Shown: piece by piece, positions 1-8,560 of the stretch
Numbering within the stretch: position 1 is the first letter of the stretch
Layout: each line of letters starts with the position of its first letter
Assembly (NCBI GenBank): GCA_035549075.1
Contig: DASZRT010000102.1
Span: 26,840 to 90,839 of the forward strand
Direction: 5' to 3'
Length of the DNA stretch: 64,000 nucleotides
Origin: DASZFV01 sp035549075
GTDB taxonomy: Bacteria; Myxococcota_A; Polyangia; Fen-1088
The notes under the pieces: model-generated
Told to the model about the DNA's origin: nothing
The model's input: only the letters and a program-made list of their open reading frames with translations
Databases searched by the model: none
Program-made: the position numbers and the translations under genes

Positions 1-1
1 C

Positions 2-88
2 GAGACGCCGACGACCACGGGCACGACCACGCCGGCGGAGACCTGGATCTACTCGTCGAGCTGCGTCCAGGCGGTGGACGGCGGCTGA
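2..88 (+). CDS. C-terminal end of an unknown protein (cut by window edge)
   Basis: An open frame runs from base 2 to the TGA at 86-88 and gives 28 residues. It is Thr/Pro-rich at first (ETPTTTGTTTP) and ends in SSSCVQAVDGG. Thr/Pro linkers of this kind are common in the exported proteins elsewhere in this window, so this is probably the tail of a secreted protein or lipoprotein. Nothing can be said about function, and the start lies outside the window. Confidence 0.4.
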   Translation, partial: ETPTTTGTTTPAETWIYSSSCVQAVDGG

Positions 89-157
89 GACGCAGAATCG
101 TCGACGAGCCGTCGCCCCGTTGTCGCAAAAACTCGGGCACGCTCGCAGACGTTCGTC

Positions 158-355
158 GTGTACCACGACCGGCAAAAGTCGCTCTGCTGGATGGAGTTTT
201 ACCGCGCGGCCCTGAAGCGCCGCCGCGGGATGGGCTGGCGTCGCGGTCGTCTCAGGTTCATTCCGTCGTTGCTCGATCGCCTCAACCGGACGATGATCGC
301 CATCGGCATGATCTTCGCCGCCGCGTTGTTGCTCGCCCTGTTGGTGCCGGTCTAG
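158..355 (+). CDS. possible small membrane protein
   Basis: This 65-codon frame starts at GTG 158, with an in-frame ATG at 191 that would give 54 residues. It has an Arg-rich N-terminal half and one clear hydrophobic segment near the C-terminus (IGMIFAAALLLALLVPV), which would make a single-pass protein with a basic cytoplasmic side. It ends 6 bases before the next gene. No family is recognised and no convincing ribosome site is visible. It could be a chance frame, so confidence is low. Confidence 0.22.
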   Translation: MYHDRQKSLCWMEFYRAALKRRRGMGWRRGRLRFIPSLLDRLNRTMIAIGMIFAAALLLALLVPV

Positions 356-361
356 ACGACG

Positions 362-1723
362 TTGAAGACGGTGACCCAAAGCGCCCGCGAGGTGCCGGTC
401 ATCGCCGAGACCGACGTGCTGGTCGTCGGCAGCGGCCCGGGCGGCCTGGCCGCGGCGCTCGCGTCGGCGCGCGCCGGCGTGCGCACGATGCTCGTCGAGC
501 GCTTCGGGTGCCTGGGCGGCAACATCACCGTCGTCGGCGTCGAGAGCATCGCCTGGTACCGCCGCGAGGGGACGATCGACAGCGAAGGCATCGGCCGCGA
601 GTTCGAGGCGCGCGCCAAGGTCGCCGGCGCGTCGAGCCCCGAGGTCCAGTCGTTGAGCCAAGCCATCGACGCCGAGCGCTTCAAGGTCGTCGCCGATCAG
701 ATGGTGGCCGAGGCCGGCGTGACCCCGCTGCTCCACGCCGTCGCCACCGACGTCGTCATGGACGGCGACACCATCCGCGGCGTCATCACTCACTCCAAAT
801 CAGGCCCCGGCGCGATCCTCGCGAAGGTCGTCATCGACGCGTCCGGCGACGCCGACGTCGCTCATTACGCGGGCGCGCCGTACCGCATGACGCCCAAAGA
901 GCGCATGTTGCCCGTGACCGTGATGTTCTCCGTCGCCGGCGTCGACAAGAAGCGCTTCCTGGACTACGTCGCCGCCAACCCGAAGAAGTACAAGGATTGG
1001 GGTTTGGAATGGGACATTGCGAAGGGCGGCAAGGACGATGATCTCTTCAGCCCCTATTTGAGCGAGCCCTTCGACAAAGCGCGCGCCGCCGGCGTCATCC
1101 CTGCCGGCCTGAAGACCATCGGCGGCACCTGGAGCACCATCAGCGACGCCGGCGAAGCCACCTACCTGAACATGATCCACCTGACCGGCTACGACGGCAC
1201 CAACGTCTGGGACCTGACGAAGGGCGAAATCGAAGGCCGCGCCCAAGCCCTGCAAGCCATCAAGGCCATGAACCACTACGCCCCCGGCTTCGAGCACGCC
1301 AAGCTCCGCACCTACGGCATGACCATCGGCGTGAGAGACACCCGCAAGATCGACGGCCTCTACAACCTCACCGCCCATGACACGCAAAACCAAGCGACGT
1401 TCGACGATTCCATCGGCATCTTCCCCGAGTTCATCGACGGGTATGGCGTGTTGGTACTGCCGACGACCGGCCGATACTACCAGATTCCGCTACGGGCGCT
1501 GATCCCGCGGGGTGGTCCGAAGAACCTGCTGGTCGCCGGCAGATGCATCGCTGGAGACGAGATCTCCCACGCGAGCGTAAGGAGCATGATGTGCTGCGCG
1601 GTCACGGGACAGGGAGCGGGGGCGGTGGCGGCCGTCTCGATTAGAACTGATGTCGGCGTGACAGGCGTAAACATCGGAGAGGTACAAGCCGAGCTGCGAC
1701 GACAAGGAGTTAGGCTGACGTGA
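362..1723 (+). CDS. FAD-dependent oxidoreductase (FAD_oxidored-type)
   Basis: A 453-residue flavoprotein. The N-terminal beta-alpha-beta dinucleotide fold carries VVGSGPGG (GxGxxG at residues 23-28) followed by an acidic strand end (LVERFGCLGGN). Near the C-terminus the segment LLVAGRCIAGDEISHASVR matches the conserved FAD-contacting end of the FAD_oxidored family, found in fumarate-reductase-like and geranylgeranyl-reductase-like enzymes. No substrate can be inferred and no signal peptide is visible. The longest frame starts at TTG 362, and GTG 371 is an equally possible start; no ATG is suitable. From about base 1450 the base composition falls toward that of the downstream island, so the 3' end lies close to the island boundary. 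Confidence 0.75.
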   Translation: MKTVTQSAREVPVIAETDVLVVGSGPGGLAAALASARAGVRTMLVERFGCLGGNITVVGVESIAWYRREGTIDSEGIGREFEARAKVAGASSPEVQSLSQAIDAERFKVVADQMVAEAGVTPLLHAVATDVVMDGDTIRGVITHSKSGPGAILAKVVIDASGDADVAHYAGAPYRMTPKERMLPVTVMFSVAGVDKKRFLDYVAANPKKYKDWGLEWDIAKGGKDDDLFSPYLSEPFDKARAAGVIPAGLKTIGGTWSTISDAGEATYLNMIHLTGYDGTNVWDLTKGEIEGRAQALQAIKAMNHYAPGFEHAKLRTYGMTIGVRDTRKIDGLYNLTAHDTQNQATFDDSIGIFPEFIDGYGVLVLPTTGRYYQIPLRALIPRGGPKNLLVAGRCIAGDEISHASVRSMMCCAVTGQGAGAVAAVSIRTDVGVTGVNIGEVQAELRRQGVRLT

Positions 1724-1803
1724 GTATCTGACGACGCCAACTGACCGTACACGCAGCGCCCCTTCATAGCTAGATACTTTCCTGGTAACCTCCGACTAGG
1801 AGA

Positions 1804-3882
1804 ATGGGGACCGCAAACGCGAGGACAGGTTCGTCGCCGGAGGTTCCTGCCCCTCACTTCCGAGTGTCGCCGAAGGTCCTTGGCCCTCTCGGGGCCGAGC
1901 AACTAGCAGACCCCGCGCTAGCGATTCTAGAACTGATCAAGAACGCCTGGGACGCGGATGCAACGAGGGTCAGGATCTCGATTTACCCGCGGAAGTCTTC
2001 CGGTCACATCGTCGTCGAAGACGACGGCCATGGAATGACGGAGGAAGAATTTGGCGCACGTTGGCTAGTCATTGGTTCGTCAAATAAACGAGGAGCCGAC
2101 ACAACGGAGTCCGGCAGACGCGTCCCGATCGGAGAGAAGGGACTCGGGCGGCTTGCTACCTTTTCTTTGGGAAAGATTGTTACGATCGATACCGTCCGCG
2201 TCGGTCATCCGGCCTTTGCCGCAACTATTGACTGGAGCGACCTTCTCAAAGCCGAGACATTGGAGGACTACGGTATCTCGATGTCTTCCTCGGGCCGTGC
2301 TCGCGGAACCGAAATTACAATCCGAGATTTGGCCGCTCCATGGAATGATGACCATACGCAATTCTTAATATCTCACGCTCAATTCCTAACGGCCGTTCCC
2401 GGCGACAATTTTGCTATCTCACTAAAAGTGGACGGCGTCCGTCAGCCGCTCGAGGACCCAATTGAAGCGATCTCACGCTTGTCAGAGGGAGATCTCGAAA
2501 TGAAGGTGGCTTCAGACGGAACACCGGACATTACAGCCTGCCACGTTGAGGGTGTGAATAGACAGAACACCGCCTTCAGACCGATCAAGGACACCTATCG
2601 GGACAGTCGTCTCGCAGGAATGCGTGTTCATCTGCGATTTTTTCGCCGCGACACCGCCGCCAGGCGTCTTGGAGAGTCCCTCAAACGAAATGATGTGAAC
2701 GCCGCTCTTGAACGCTACCAAGGATTCAGAGTTTTCCGTGACGGGATAAATGTTCCTCCATACGGTATCAACGGGAACGACTGGGCCGGGCTCGAGAAAC
2801 AGCGGACCGCCACTGGCGGACCCACAATGGTTCCTGGTAACTCCCAACTCGTGGGCGAAGTCCATCTATCACGTCGGTCTCATAATCATTTGATTATCAC
2901 TGCGGGTCGCTCAGGCTTTGCCGATCAAAGAGCCGTCACTTCCATCGCCAACTACATCCGATGGGCTGTTCGCGAATTTGGGACTGCGAGGCGCGCCCAA
3001 AAGCTGGGCCTTCCTGATGGCGCGCAGGTCCCTGGACGGGTTGAGACTGCGCGAGATGGCGAAAGCACAACAACAGCGATTCGGCATAGTCTTCGCGAGC
3101 TTGCCAGTAACAAAACGATTCAAAACGATCCGGAGCTGCGTCGGTCACTCGCGGAGCTGTCAGTCAACGTCCTTGATGACCTTGATGAACAAGAAAGCAC
3201 ATTACGTTTATATGCGCAGCTCGCGTCAACCGGCATAGCCGCGACGAGCTTTGCTCACGAGCTTCGCGCCGAATTCGACGTGGTTTCTGAGGCTCTATCT
3301 GAACTTAGCGGAGGCAAAAGGAAACCAGACGCCGAACTTTTGCGAGTATTGAACGAAGCCTGGTCTCGAATACGCGCTTTTGCCGGTCTATTTAAAGTCG
3401 TTCCCGTCAAGTCTCGCCGACGGCGAATGCTCCTTGCGCCTCGCGACGCAAAACAAGCCGTCGAAGTCATCCTTGGCCTCGCTCCGCCAGAACATGTTCA
3501 CACAAGATGCGTAATTCCAACGCATTCTTTTCGTCTGGTGATCTCCGAATTTGATTCGATCGTTCTTAATCTTGTTTCAAACGCTGTTAAAGCCATAGCA
3601 AGCAGCAAAAACAGGACTTCTGGAAGGATCGAGGTCCGTTTTCACGCGTCGAAACAAGATCTTGAAATCAAAGTAGCCGACAACGGCTGCGGCGTATCCA
3701 AGCGAGTTGCCGCGGTGATGTTCGAACCACTTGAAGGTCAATTTGAGGAGGGGACAGGCATGGGTCTTCCGATCGTCAAATTTATCGCCGAGAGATACGA
3801 TGGGCACGTCTCGCTAGCTCCGACCCCACCCAACGGCTACGAGACCGAGTTCGTAGTTCGCCTGCGGAACGTGGTCGAGTGA
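1804..3882 (+). CDS. dual GHKL ATPase / histidine kinase
   Basis: A 692-residue soluble protein with two ATP-binding Bergerat folds. The first resembles Hsp90/MORC-type ATPases: E43-x3-N47 (ELIKNAWDAD), the D-box DDGHGM at 73-78 and the glycine-rich lid GEKGLG at 110-115. The C-terminal part is a histidine kinase core: H-box SFAHELR with candidate phospho-His485, N-box Asn593 (LVSNAVKAI), G1 box DNGCG from D626 and G2 box GTGMGL from G650. No transmembrane segment or signal peptide is visible, so it should sense a cytoplasmic cue. The middle (about 140-470) has no domain I recognise. It heads the operon and is followed after 3 bases by a receiver protein, its likely phosphotransfer partner. 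The trigger is unknown. Confidence 0.8.
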   Translation: MGTANARTGSSPEVPAPHFRVSPKVLGPLGAEQLADPALAILELIKNAWDADATRVRISIYPRKSSGHIVVEDDGHGMTEEEFGARWLVIGSSNKRGADTTESGRRVPIGEKGLGRLATFSLGKIVTIDTVRVGHPAFAATIDWSDLLKAETLEDYGISMSSSGRARGTEITIRDLAAPWNDDHTQFLISHAQFLTAVPGDNFAISLKVDGVRQPLEDPIEAISRLSEGDLEMKVASDGTPDITACHVEGVNRQNTAFRPIKDTYRDSRLAGMRVHLRFFRRDTAARRLGESLKRNDVNAALERYQGFRVFRDGINVPPYGINGNDWAGLEKQRTATGGPTMVPGNSQLVGEVHLSRRSHNHLIITAGRSGFADQRAVTSIANYIRWAVREFGTARRAQKLGLPDGAQVPGRVETARDGESTTTAIRHSLRELASNKTIQNDPELRRSLAELSVNVLDDLDEQESTLRLYAQLASTGIAATSFAHELRAEFDVVSEALSELSGGKRKPDAELLRVLNEAWSRIRAFAGLFKVVPVKSRRRRMLLAPRDAKQAVEVILGLAPPEHVHTRCVIPTHSFRLVISEFDSIVLNLVSNAVKAIASSKNRTSGRIEVRFHASKQDLEIKVADNGCGVSKRVAAVMFEPLEGQFEEGTGMGLPIVKFIAERYDGHVSLAPTPPNGYETEFVVRLRNVVE

Positions 3883-3885
3883 TCG

Positions 3886-4482
3886 ATGCGGGCTACCATT
3901 CGAAAGGAATTTGGACGGACCAAGCCGAGAGCTCTCGTCCTAGATGACAATGCGCGTGCTCGGACTATGACCGCGCGAAACCTCCGAAAGCGGGGTTTCG
4001 AGGTTCTCGAATGCAAGGACGTTGCGGACTTCGATCGCTGCTGGAGCCCAGGAACGATAGATGTGATTGTCGCCGACTGGAACCTGTCGGGGAATCCAAT
4101 GGACGACGGCGACAAAGTGCTCAGTCGGGTCCGAAAAGCAGACTGGGATGTTCCCTTTGTTCTCGTCTCGGGCAAATTAGACGAAGATACGCAAAAGGCG
4201 CCCGTACTGGCTCGCTTGCTTGAGGAAGGTAGCGCCCGATTTGTAAAGCGGGGCTCATCAAGCATCGACAAAGCATGCGAAGAGGCCGAGAAGCTAATTG
4301 AGCGACGTGATCTAGCGCTGTTAAAACTTGTTTTGTCGCTTCGCCCGGCCGCGCTATCTGATCAGATCATCCAAACCAGTTCCGGTAGAGAGGCGGTGAG
4401 CAAACTTCTCGCGAAGATAGTTTCTGCGCCCGCCGCTTCGCACGATGCCGAGCGTCCAATTGCAGTCGCCGGAAACAAATAG
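3886..4482 (+). CDS. response-regulator receiver protein
   Basis: A 198-residue protein with one receiver domain over about residues 15-140. All key residues are present: the acidic pair D20/D21 (LVLDDN), phospho-acceptor D64 in VIVADWNL, switch S95 in FVLVSG and conserved K121 in RFVKRG. The remaining C-terminal 60 residues are helical-looking and contain no recognisable DNA-binding or enzymatic output domain. It is therefore probably a phosphate relay or a protein-interaction switch and not a transcription factor. It starts 3 bases after the kinase stop and ends 3 bases before the next gene. By context the kinase phosphorylates it and it controls one of the two downstream products; this is inference. 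Confidence 0.8.
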   Translation: MRATIRKEFGRTKPRALVLDDNARARTMTARNLRKRGFEVLECKDVADFDRCWSPGTIDVIVADWNLSGNPMDDGDKVLSRVRKADWDVPFVLVSGKLDEDTQKAPVLARLLEEGSARFVKRGSSSIDKACEEAEKLIERRDLALLKLVLSLRPAALSDQIIQTSSGREAVSKLLAKIVSAPAASHDAERPIAVAGNK

Positions 4483-4485
4483 GTC

Positions 4486-5055
4486 ATGGCAGCGACGAGA
4501 TCGGTTTTGTATTTGGTGTCTGGCGCAGAGGACATTCAACCGTCCCATTCAAATCTTCAAAGGAAGGGCAGAAGAGTCAAATTTGACTGTGCCGTGAGCG
4601 ACAATGCCGCCGATGTATTGCGAGATGGCCGTCGATATGTCGTCGTTGCGCACGGCAACGCGGACGGAACGGTGAAGTGGTTCAACTCGTCTCGAGGTTC
4701 TGCACTACCTTGGCTGTGGGTCAACATGGCTGGCCCGCCAAAGGGCTCACGAATCTATCTTTACGCTTGCCGAGTTGGAAGACTATTGCCGCGATTTTTG
4801 AAGCACTGCGAAGCATTTGGACATAGTCATGACGTTCCTATGCCTCTCGGTGCCATGCGAGATGTCGTCTTAAGATTCCTCGACAAAGTCCACGAACTCA
4901 TGTCGACAAAGACGTTCGACTCAGAAGGTTGGCGAACGCTGCTCGCAAAACATGTCAACGACGAGCTAGTGGAGGAAGTTAATCGGCCATCCGGAAACAT
5001 GATGACCGTTCCAGCACTTTCCATGCTACGTCGATCCCTCGGATATAAGGATTAG
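4486..5055 (+). CDS. small protein with caspase/CHAT-like His-Cys pattern
   Basis: A 189-residue protein of unknown family. A hydrophobic strand ends in His-Gly (RRYVVVAHGNADG, H56). About 40 residues later a second strand ends in a cysteine motif (SRIYLYACRVG, C95). That spacing and the two strand-HG and strand-AC-x-x-G signatures are typical of clan CD cysteine peptidases (caspases, CHAT, gingipains). The stretch after the cysteine (FGHSHDVPMPLGAM) could form the following loop and strand. The protein is shorter than most CHAT domains and no substrate-binding repeats are attached. It sits between a receiver and a methyltransferase in a compact operon, where a protease effector would make sense. 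The fold assignment is by motif only. Confidence 0.45.
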   Translation: MAATRSVLYLVSGAEDIQPSHSNLQRKGRRVKFDCAVSDNAADVLRDGRRYVVVAHGNADGTVKWFNSSRGSALPWLWVNMAGPPKGSRIYLYACRVGRLLPRFLKHCEAFGHSHDVPMPLGAMRDVVLRFLDKVHELMSTKTFDSEGWRTLLAKHVNDELVEEVNRPSGNMMTVPALSMLRRSLGYKD

Positions 5056-5060
5056 GTAGG

Positions 5061-6341
5061 ATGTTTGCTTCTTGGAACCCGCATTTTACGCCCGGATGGC
5101 TATGCAAGCGCATAGCGGACCATATACCGTCCGGATACGGTGGTGACGTCATCGATCCCGCATGCGGCGCTGGAAATCTTTTGATCGCAGCCGCACTTCG
5201 GAGGCAACTTAGTAACTCGACTAGCATGAGGCTCGTCGGATTTGACATATCTGCGCGTGCAGTTCGCGAGTGCTCCAACACGTTGGCAACGCTGGTTCCG
5301 ATTGGTACTTATAAAGTTGATCGCGCCGATTTTTTGAGAGCACCGGCTTTACACGTCAACGCTGCTGTATCGCCGATAGTCGTCATGAATCCGCCATTTC
5401 AAGGATATGGACGTTTATCAGACCGCACCCGACGCTATATTTCTAAGCGCTATCATATGAGAGGGCGATTTAATCTGAGCCACGTTTTTGTTCGCCGTGC
5501 GATTGAAGATCTTCGCCCGCAGCTACTGGTTTCAGTTCTACCGTCAAATTGGGTTCACTCACGCGGAAGCAAATTTCGAGGCGAACTAGACTCATTGGCG
5601 GGAGGCTGGGAATGGTCTGATGTCGGTTCGGATGTATTCCGTGGTGTTAGCGCTCATGTTGGGATTTTGGTATGGCAGCCTGCGATCGTCTCGCGATCGG
5701 ACGATAGTAGCCAACGAGGTTTGACCCTGGGAGACCTATCCGGTGTCGCCGTCAGGCAAGGAAGTGCTACGGGGCACGATAATGCGTTTATCGAACTCGC
5801 AGATCGATCAATTCCCTTCGGTGCCAAGATGCAAGCAGCTCGGGGACGGAATGTTGGTGGGCTACGCGGCCCCCAAATCTGGATACCGCCGGAACAAGCC
5901 GCACCTGGAATGGCTAATTTGTTCTCGAGAGCCATAGGCCGTAAAGCGAGCGGAGCGCTCAGATCGCGATCGTGCGTTCACTCGCGAAGAAGGGAGATCT
6001 TTCAGTTTCACGATGATATTCCTGTTTGGTTTCGGAGTGGCCCCAAACTCCTTCTGCCCGAGATCGTTAGCAGTAACTTACGGGTCGAAGTGGACGACGC
6101 AGGCAAGGTATTCCCGCTACATTCAGTGTTGGCTATCCGGGTGCCGAGTATCGCGGCCGGTCTGAAATTGCGCGACTATCTAATGCATCCCCGAACGCAA
6201 ACTCGGCTGCTACGAGAAGCTCCGCGGTTAAATGGCGGTGCGGTGAGATTGCAAGCGGGGGCATTGCGCGACATGCTGGTGCCGGCGGCGCTTCACAAGA
6301 CGTTTCGACTCGCGGCAGAGATCACACAACGCGGCGTTTGA
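5061..6341 (+). CDS. N6-adenine DNA methyltransferase (M.TaqI-like)
   Basis: A 426-residue class I SAM-dependent methyltransferase. Motif I is DPACGAGNLLIAA, the acidic SAM-ribose motif follows at LVGFDIS, and catalytic motif IV is VVMNPPF, the (N/D)PP(F/Y) signature of N6-adenine methyltransferases. Motif order I then IV, and a C-terminal half with the LLLPEI...LHSVLAIRV pattern seen in TaqI/Eco57I-type enzymes, suggest a gamma-class enzyme with a C-terminal target recognition region. No nuclease motif is visible in it and no restriction gene is adjacent. It may mark self DNA for the operon or act as a solitary methylase. It is the last gene of the low-G+C operon. Confidence 0.8.
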   Translation: MFASWNPHFTPGWLCKRIADHIPSGYGGDVIDPACGAGNLLIAAALRRQLSNSTSMRLVGFDISARAVRECSNTLATLVPIGTYKVDRADFLRAPALHVNAAVSPIVVMNPPFQGYGRLSDRTRRYISKRYHMRGRFNLSHVFVRRAIEDLRPQLLVSVLPSNWVHSRGSKFRGELDSLAGGWEWSDVGSDVFRGVSAHVGILVWQPAIVSRSDDSSQRGLTLGDLSGVAVRQGSATGHDNAFIELADRSIPFGAKMQAARGRNVGGLRGPQIWIPPEQAAPGMANLFSRAIGRKASGALRSRSCVHSRRREIFQFHDDIPVWFRSGPKLLLPEIVSSNLRVEVDDAGKVFPLHSVLAIRVPSIAAGLKLRDYLMHPRTQTRLLREAPRLNGGAVRLQAGALRDMLVPAALHKTFRLAAEITQRGV

Positions 6342-6449
6342 GATCTCTTACGTTGCTTTTCGAAGATACTGGTCCCAGCGCGAAAGCAGCGCCAAAGCCA
6401 GCGAGATCGAGTTTGCGCCCACATATCGCTTCGCAAGCGTGCATCTGGC

Positions 6450-7703
6450 CTAACTATGTCTCTGCAATCTTGCCGTCGTAACGAACGCGATCCCCGACAA
6501 CAAGAACGCGAACATGGCGCCGATGAGCGCCGTCGCGAGGGGCGCGCCCACGTGGCCGGCCATGGCGTCGGAGAAGGTGCCGGTCGCCAAAGGCGCGGGC
6601 GTGTTGCCGAGCAGGGTCGCGACCAACAAGAAGTTCGCCTGCAACGTCGTGGCGTAGGCACGCGGGCCCATTTCGTCGACGGCGGCGGCGATGGGGCCGT
6701 TGTAGACGGAGAAGAGGAACGCGGCGACGGCGGTGAGGGCTAGGAACGCGGGTGTCGATCCAATGAAGAGCGCCACCAAACCGACGGGGACGCTCGCCAG
6801 GAACGACCAGCCGACGACGAGGGCGTGGCCGCCTTTGCGGCGTCTCGCGAGGGCGTCGCCGGCGTAGCCGCCTGCGAGGACGCCGCCGGCGCCGCAGACG
6901 ATGGCGACGAGGCCGACGTAGGTGCTGGCCAACGTCGCGGAGACGTGGCGCTCGCGGAGGAGCAGCGTGGGCATCCAGGCGATGATGGCGCTGGCGCCGA
7001 AGTTGGCGAGGACGCCGCCGATGACGCTGATGACGTAGACGGGGGCCAGCAGGTATTTGCGCGCGGGGAGGCGCGGGGTCTCGGTGATTTCCTCGGGGAC
7101 GCGCATGCGCAGCGACGACAGCGCGAGGAAAAACCCGGGGATGCCGGCGATGAGCAGGGCTCCGCGCCACGACAGGTGCGCCGACAGCGAGCCGGCGGCC
7201 AGCAAGCCGAACGCGCCGCCGCCCGCGCCGCCCAGGGCCATGCCCACGTTGTAAATCCCCAACGCGCGGCCGCGTTTGTCGGGCGCGGCGTCGGCGCACA
7301 ACAAAGCGTTGGCGCTGGGGCCGAAGGCGCCTTCGCCGATGCCGACGAGCGCGCGCGTGATCAGCAAGAACGCGTAATTGGGCGCGAGCGCCGAGCCGAT
7401 GGTCGCGAGGCTCCACACGATGACACCGGTGGCGACGACGGCGCGCGTGCCGAACTTGCGCGTCGCCGGGCCGCTCAACAACGACGACAGCGCGTAAATC
7501 AGCAGGTTGCCGAAGCCGAGCGCGCCGAGCGCCGTGTCCGACAGCTTCAAGTCCTTCCCGACGAGCGGGAACAGGCCGTACATGATCTGGCGGTCGAAGT
7601 AGTTGACGAAGTTGATCGCGGTCAGCAGCGGCAGCGGCGCAAAGCCGCGGCCGCGCGGAGCCGGCGCGGGCGACTCGTCGCGCGAAGACACGGCGGCGCT
7701 CAC
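6450..7703 (-). CDS. MFS transporter
   Basis: A 417-residue integral membrane protein with about twelve hydrophobic segments and typical major facilitator features. These are an N-terminal FVNYFDRQIMYGL helix, a loop 2-3 region around GPATRKFGTRAVV, and LVGIGEGAFGPSANALL in helix 5, as in the spinster/ACS-like family. The substrate is not deducible. The start is GTG 7703, which overlaps the stop of the upstream membrane-protein gene by 4 bases (GTGA), so the two are translationally coupled. The last 20 codons lie at the edge of the low-G+C island, but the C-terminus looks natural. Confidence 0.8.
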   Translation of the reverse strand: MSAAVSSRDESPAPAPRGRGFAPLPLLTAINFVNYFDRQIMYGLFPLVGKDLKLSDTALGALGFGNLLIYALSSLLSGPATRKFGTRAVVATGVIVWSLATIGSALAPNYAFLLITRALVGIGEGAFGPSANALLCADAAPDKRGRALGIYNVGMALGGAGGGAFGLLAAGSLSAHLSWRGALLIAGIPGFFLALSSLRMRVPEEITETPRLPARKYLLAPVYVISVIGGVLANFGASAIIAWMPTLLLRERHVSATLASTYVGLVAIVCGAGGVLAGGYAGDALARRRKGGHALVVGWSFLASVPVGLVALFIGSTPAFLALTAVAAFLFSVYNGPIAAAVDEMGPRAYATTLQANFLLVATLLGNTPAPLATGTFSDAMAGHVGAPLATALIGAMFAFLLSGIAFVTTARLQRHS

Positions 7704-8560
7704 GCGTTTCGCTCCACCTCGAAGCGCGGCGAACGAATGAGCGCGATGCTGATCCAGACGCCCGCCGAGAAGTAGAGCGACATCCACGGCATCTCGTCTT
7801 TCCAGTCGACCCAGCGGCGCGTCAGCACGCGCGTGCGCGCCGAATCGAGGAAGCCTTCGACGACCGAGACGTACGGCTTGTGAACCGCCTCGTCGGCGCG
7901 GACGCGCGCGCGGTACATCGGCACGTCGACGTTCACCATGAACATCACGTAGGCGGTGTTGAACAGGATCGACGCGAACACGAAGGCCTTGCGCACCTCG
8001 CGCCGCCGCCACCACAGCGCGATCAGCGTCAGCGTCATGAGCGACGACGTGATGGCCCACGTCGACTCTTCGATGACGCTGCCGTGGAAGTCGCGCGTGA
8101 GCGTCGTGTACCAAGAGCAGATCTCGGCGAAGGCGATCATGGGGACGAGCAGCCGCGAGATCAGATAACCCCAAGGCGCGCGCGTCGCCTTGGTCCAATG
8201 GCCCACGAAGGCGGCCCACTGGCCCACGATCGAGAGCTCGGCCACGGTGGCGACCAGGCGGCTGAGGATGACGCTGGAGATCCACGTGTCGACGAGGACG
8301 ATGCGCTGGCCTTCGGCGCGCGGCAGGAACGAACGGTAGGCGCACCCGAAGGTGAACATCGCCGACAGGAACGTCATCAGGCGGCGGATGCGCCGCGCCT
8401 CGGGCGTCTCGAGCGCGTCGCCCGCGTGCGGACGCGCGGCGCGCGCCCACATGACGATGTTCGCGACGCTCACGACGCTGAGCGCGATCCACCAGACGAG
8501 GACACCGGGCGAAGTTTCGAGCGCGCTCGACGGCGCAGCGGGCGACATCGGTTGTGCCAC
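7700..8560 (-). CDS. integral membrane protein of unknown function
   Basis: A 286-residue protein with roughly seven hydrophobic segments: VWWIALSVVSVANIVMWA near residue 25, further segments spread through residues 60-200, and SLYFSAGVWISIALI near the end. Basic loops (RRREVRK) mark cytoplasmic faces. I do not recognise a family. The gene overlaps the MFS transporter start by 4 bases and is probably co-transcribed with it from the 189-base divergent spacer 8561-8749. It may be an accessory to the transporter, which is inference from coupling only. Confidence 0.65.
   Translation of the reverse strand: MAQPMSPAAPSSALETSPGVLVWWIALSVVSVANIVMWARAARPHAGDALETPEARRIRRLMTFLSAMFTFGCAYRSFLPRAEGQRIVLVDTWISSVILSRLVATVAELSIVGQWAAFVGHWTKATRAPWGYLISRLLVPMIAFAEICSWYTTLTRDFHGSVIEESTWAITSSLMTLTLIALWWRRREVRKAFVFASILFNTAYVMFMVNVDVPMYRARVRADEAVHKPYVSVVEGFLDSARTRVLTRRWVDWKDEMPWMSLYFSAGVWISIALIRSPRFEVERNA

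Larger units (their letters stand above)
1804..6341 (+). other. low-G+C four-gene island (candidate signalling/defence operon)
   Basis: Four same-strand genes are separated by only 3, 3 and 5 bases (3883-3885, 4483-4485, 5056-5060) and must form one operon. Composition is clearly different from the host. A hand count of bases 2161-2220 gives 31/60 G+C, against 50/60 for bases 23281-23340 in a host gene. Codons such as TTA and ATA, almost absent elsewhere, are frequent. The products are a two-site GHKL ATPase/histidine kinase, a receiver, a small caspase/CHAT-like protein and an adenine DNA methyltransferase. No integrase, transposase or terminal repeat was seen at either edge. Acquisition by transfer is inferred from composition and gene content. 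Confidence 0.7.

Noticed and set aside
1724..1803. Direct repeats or att sites flanking the low-G+C island
   Set aside because: Only short shared strings such as AGATACT occur in both flanks (near 1771 and 6363); too short to be meaningful.
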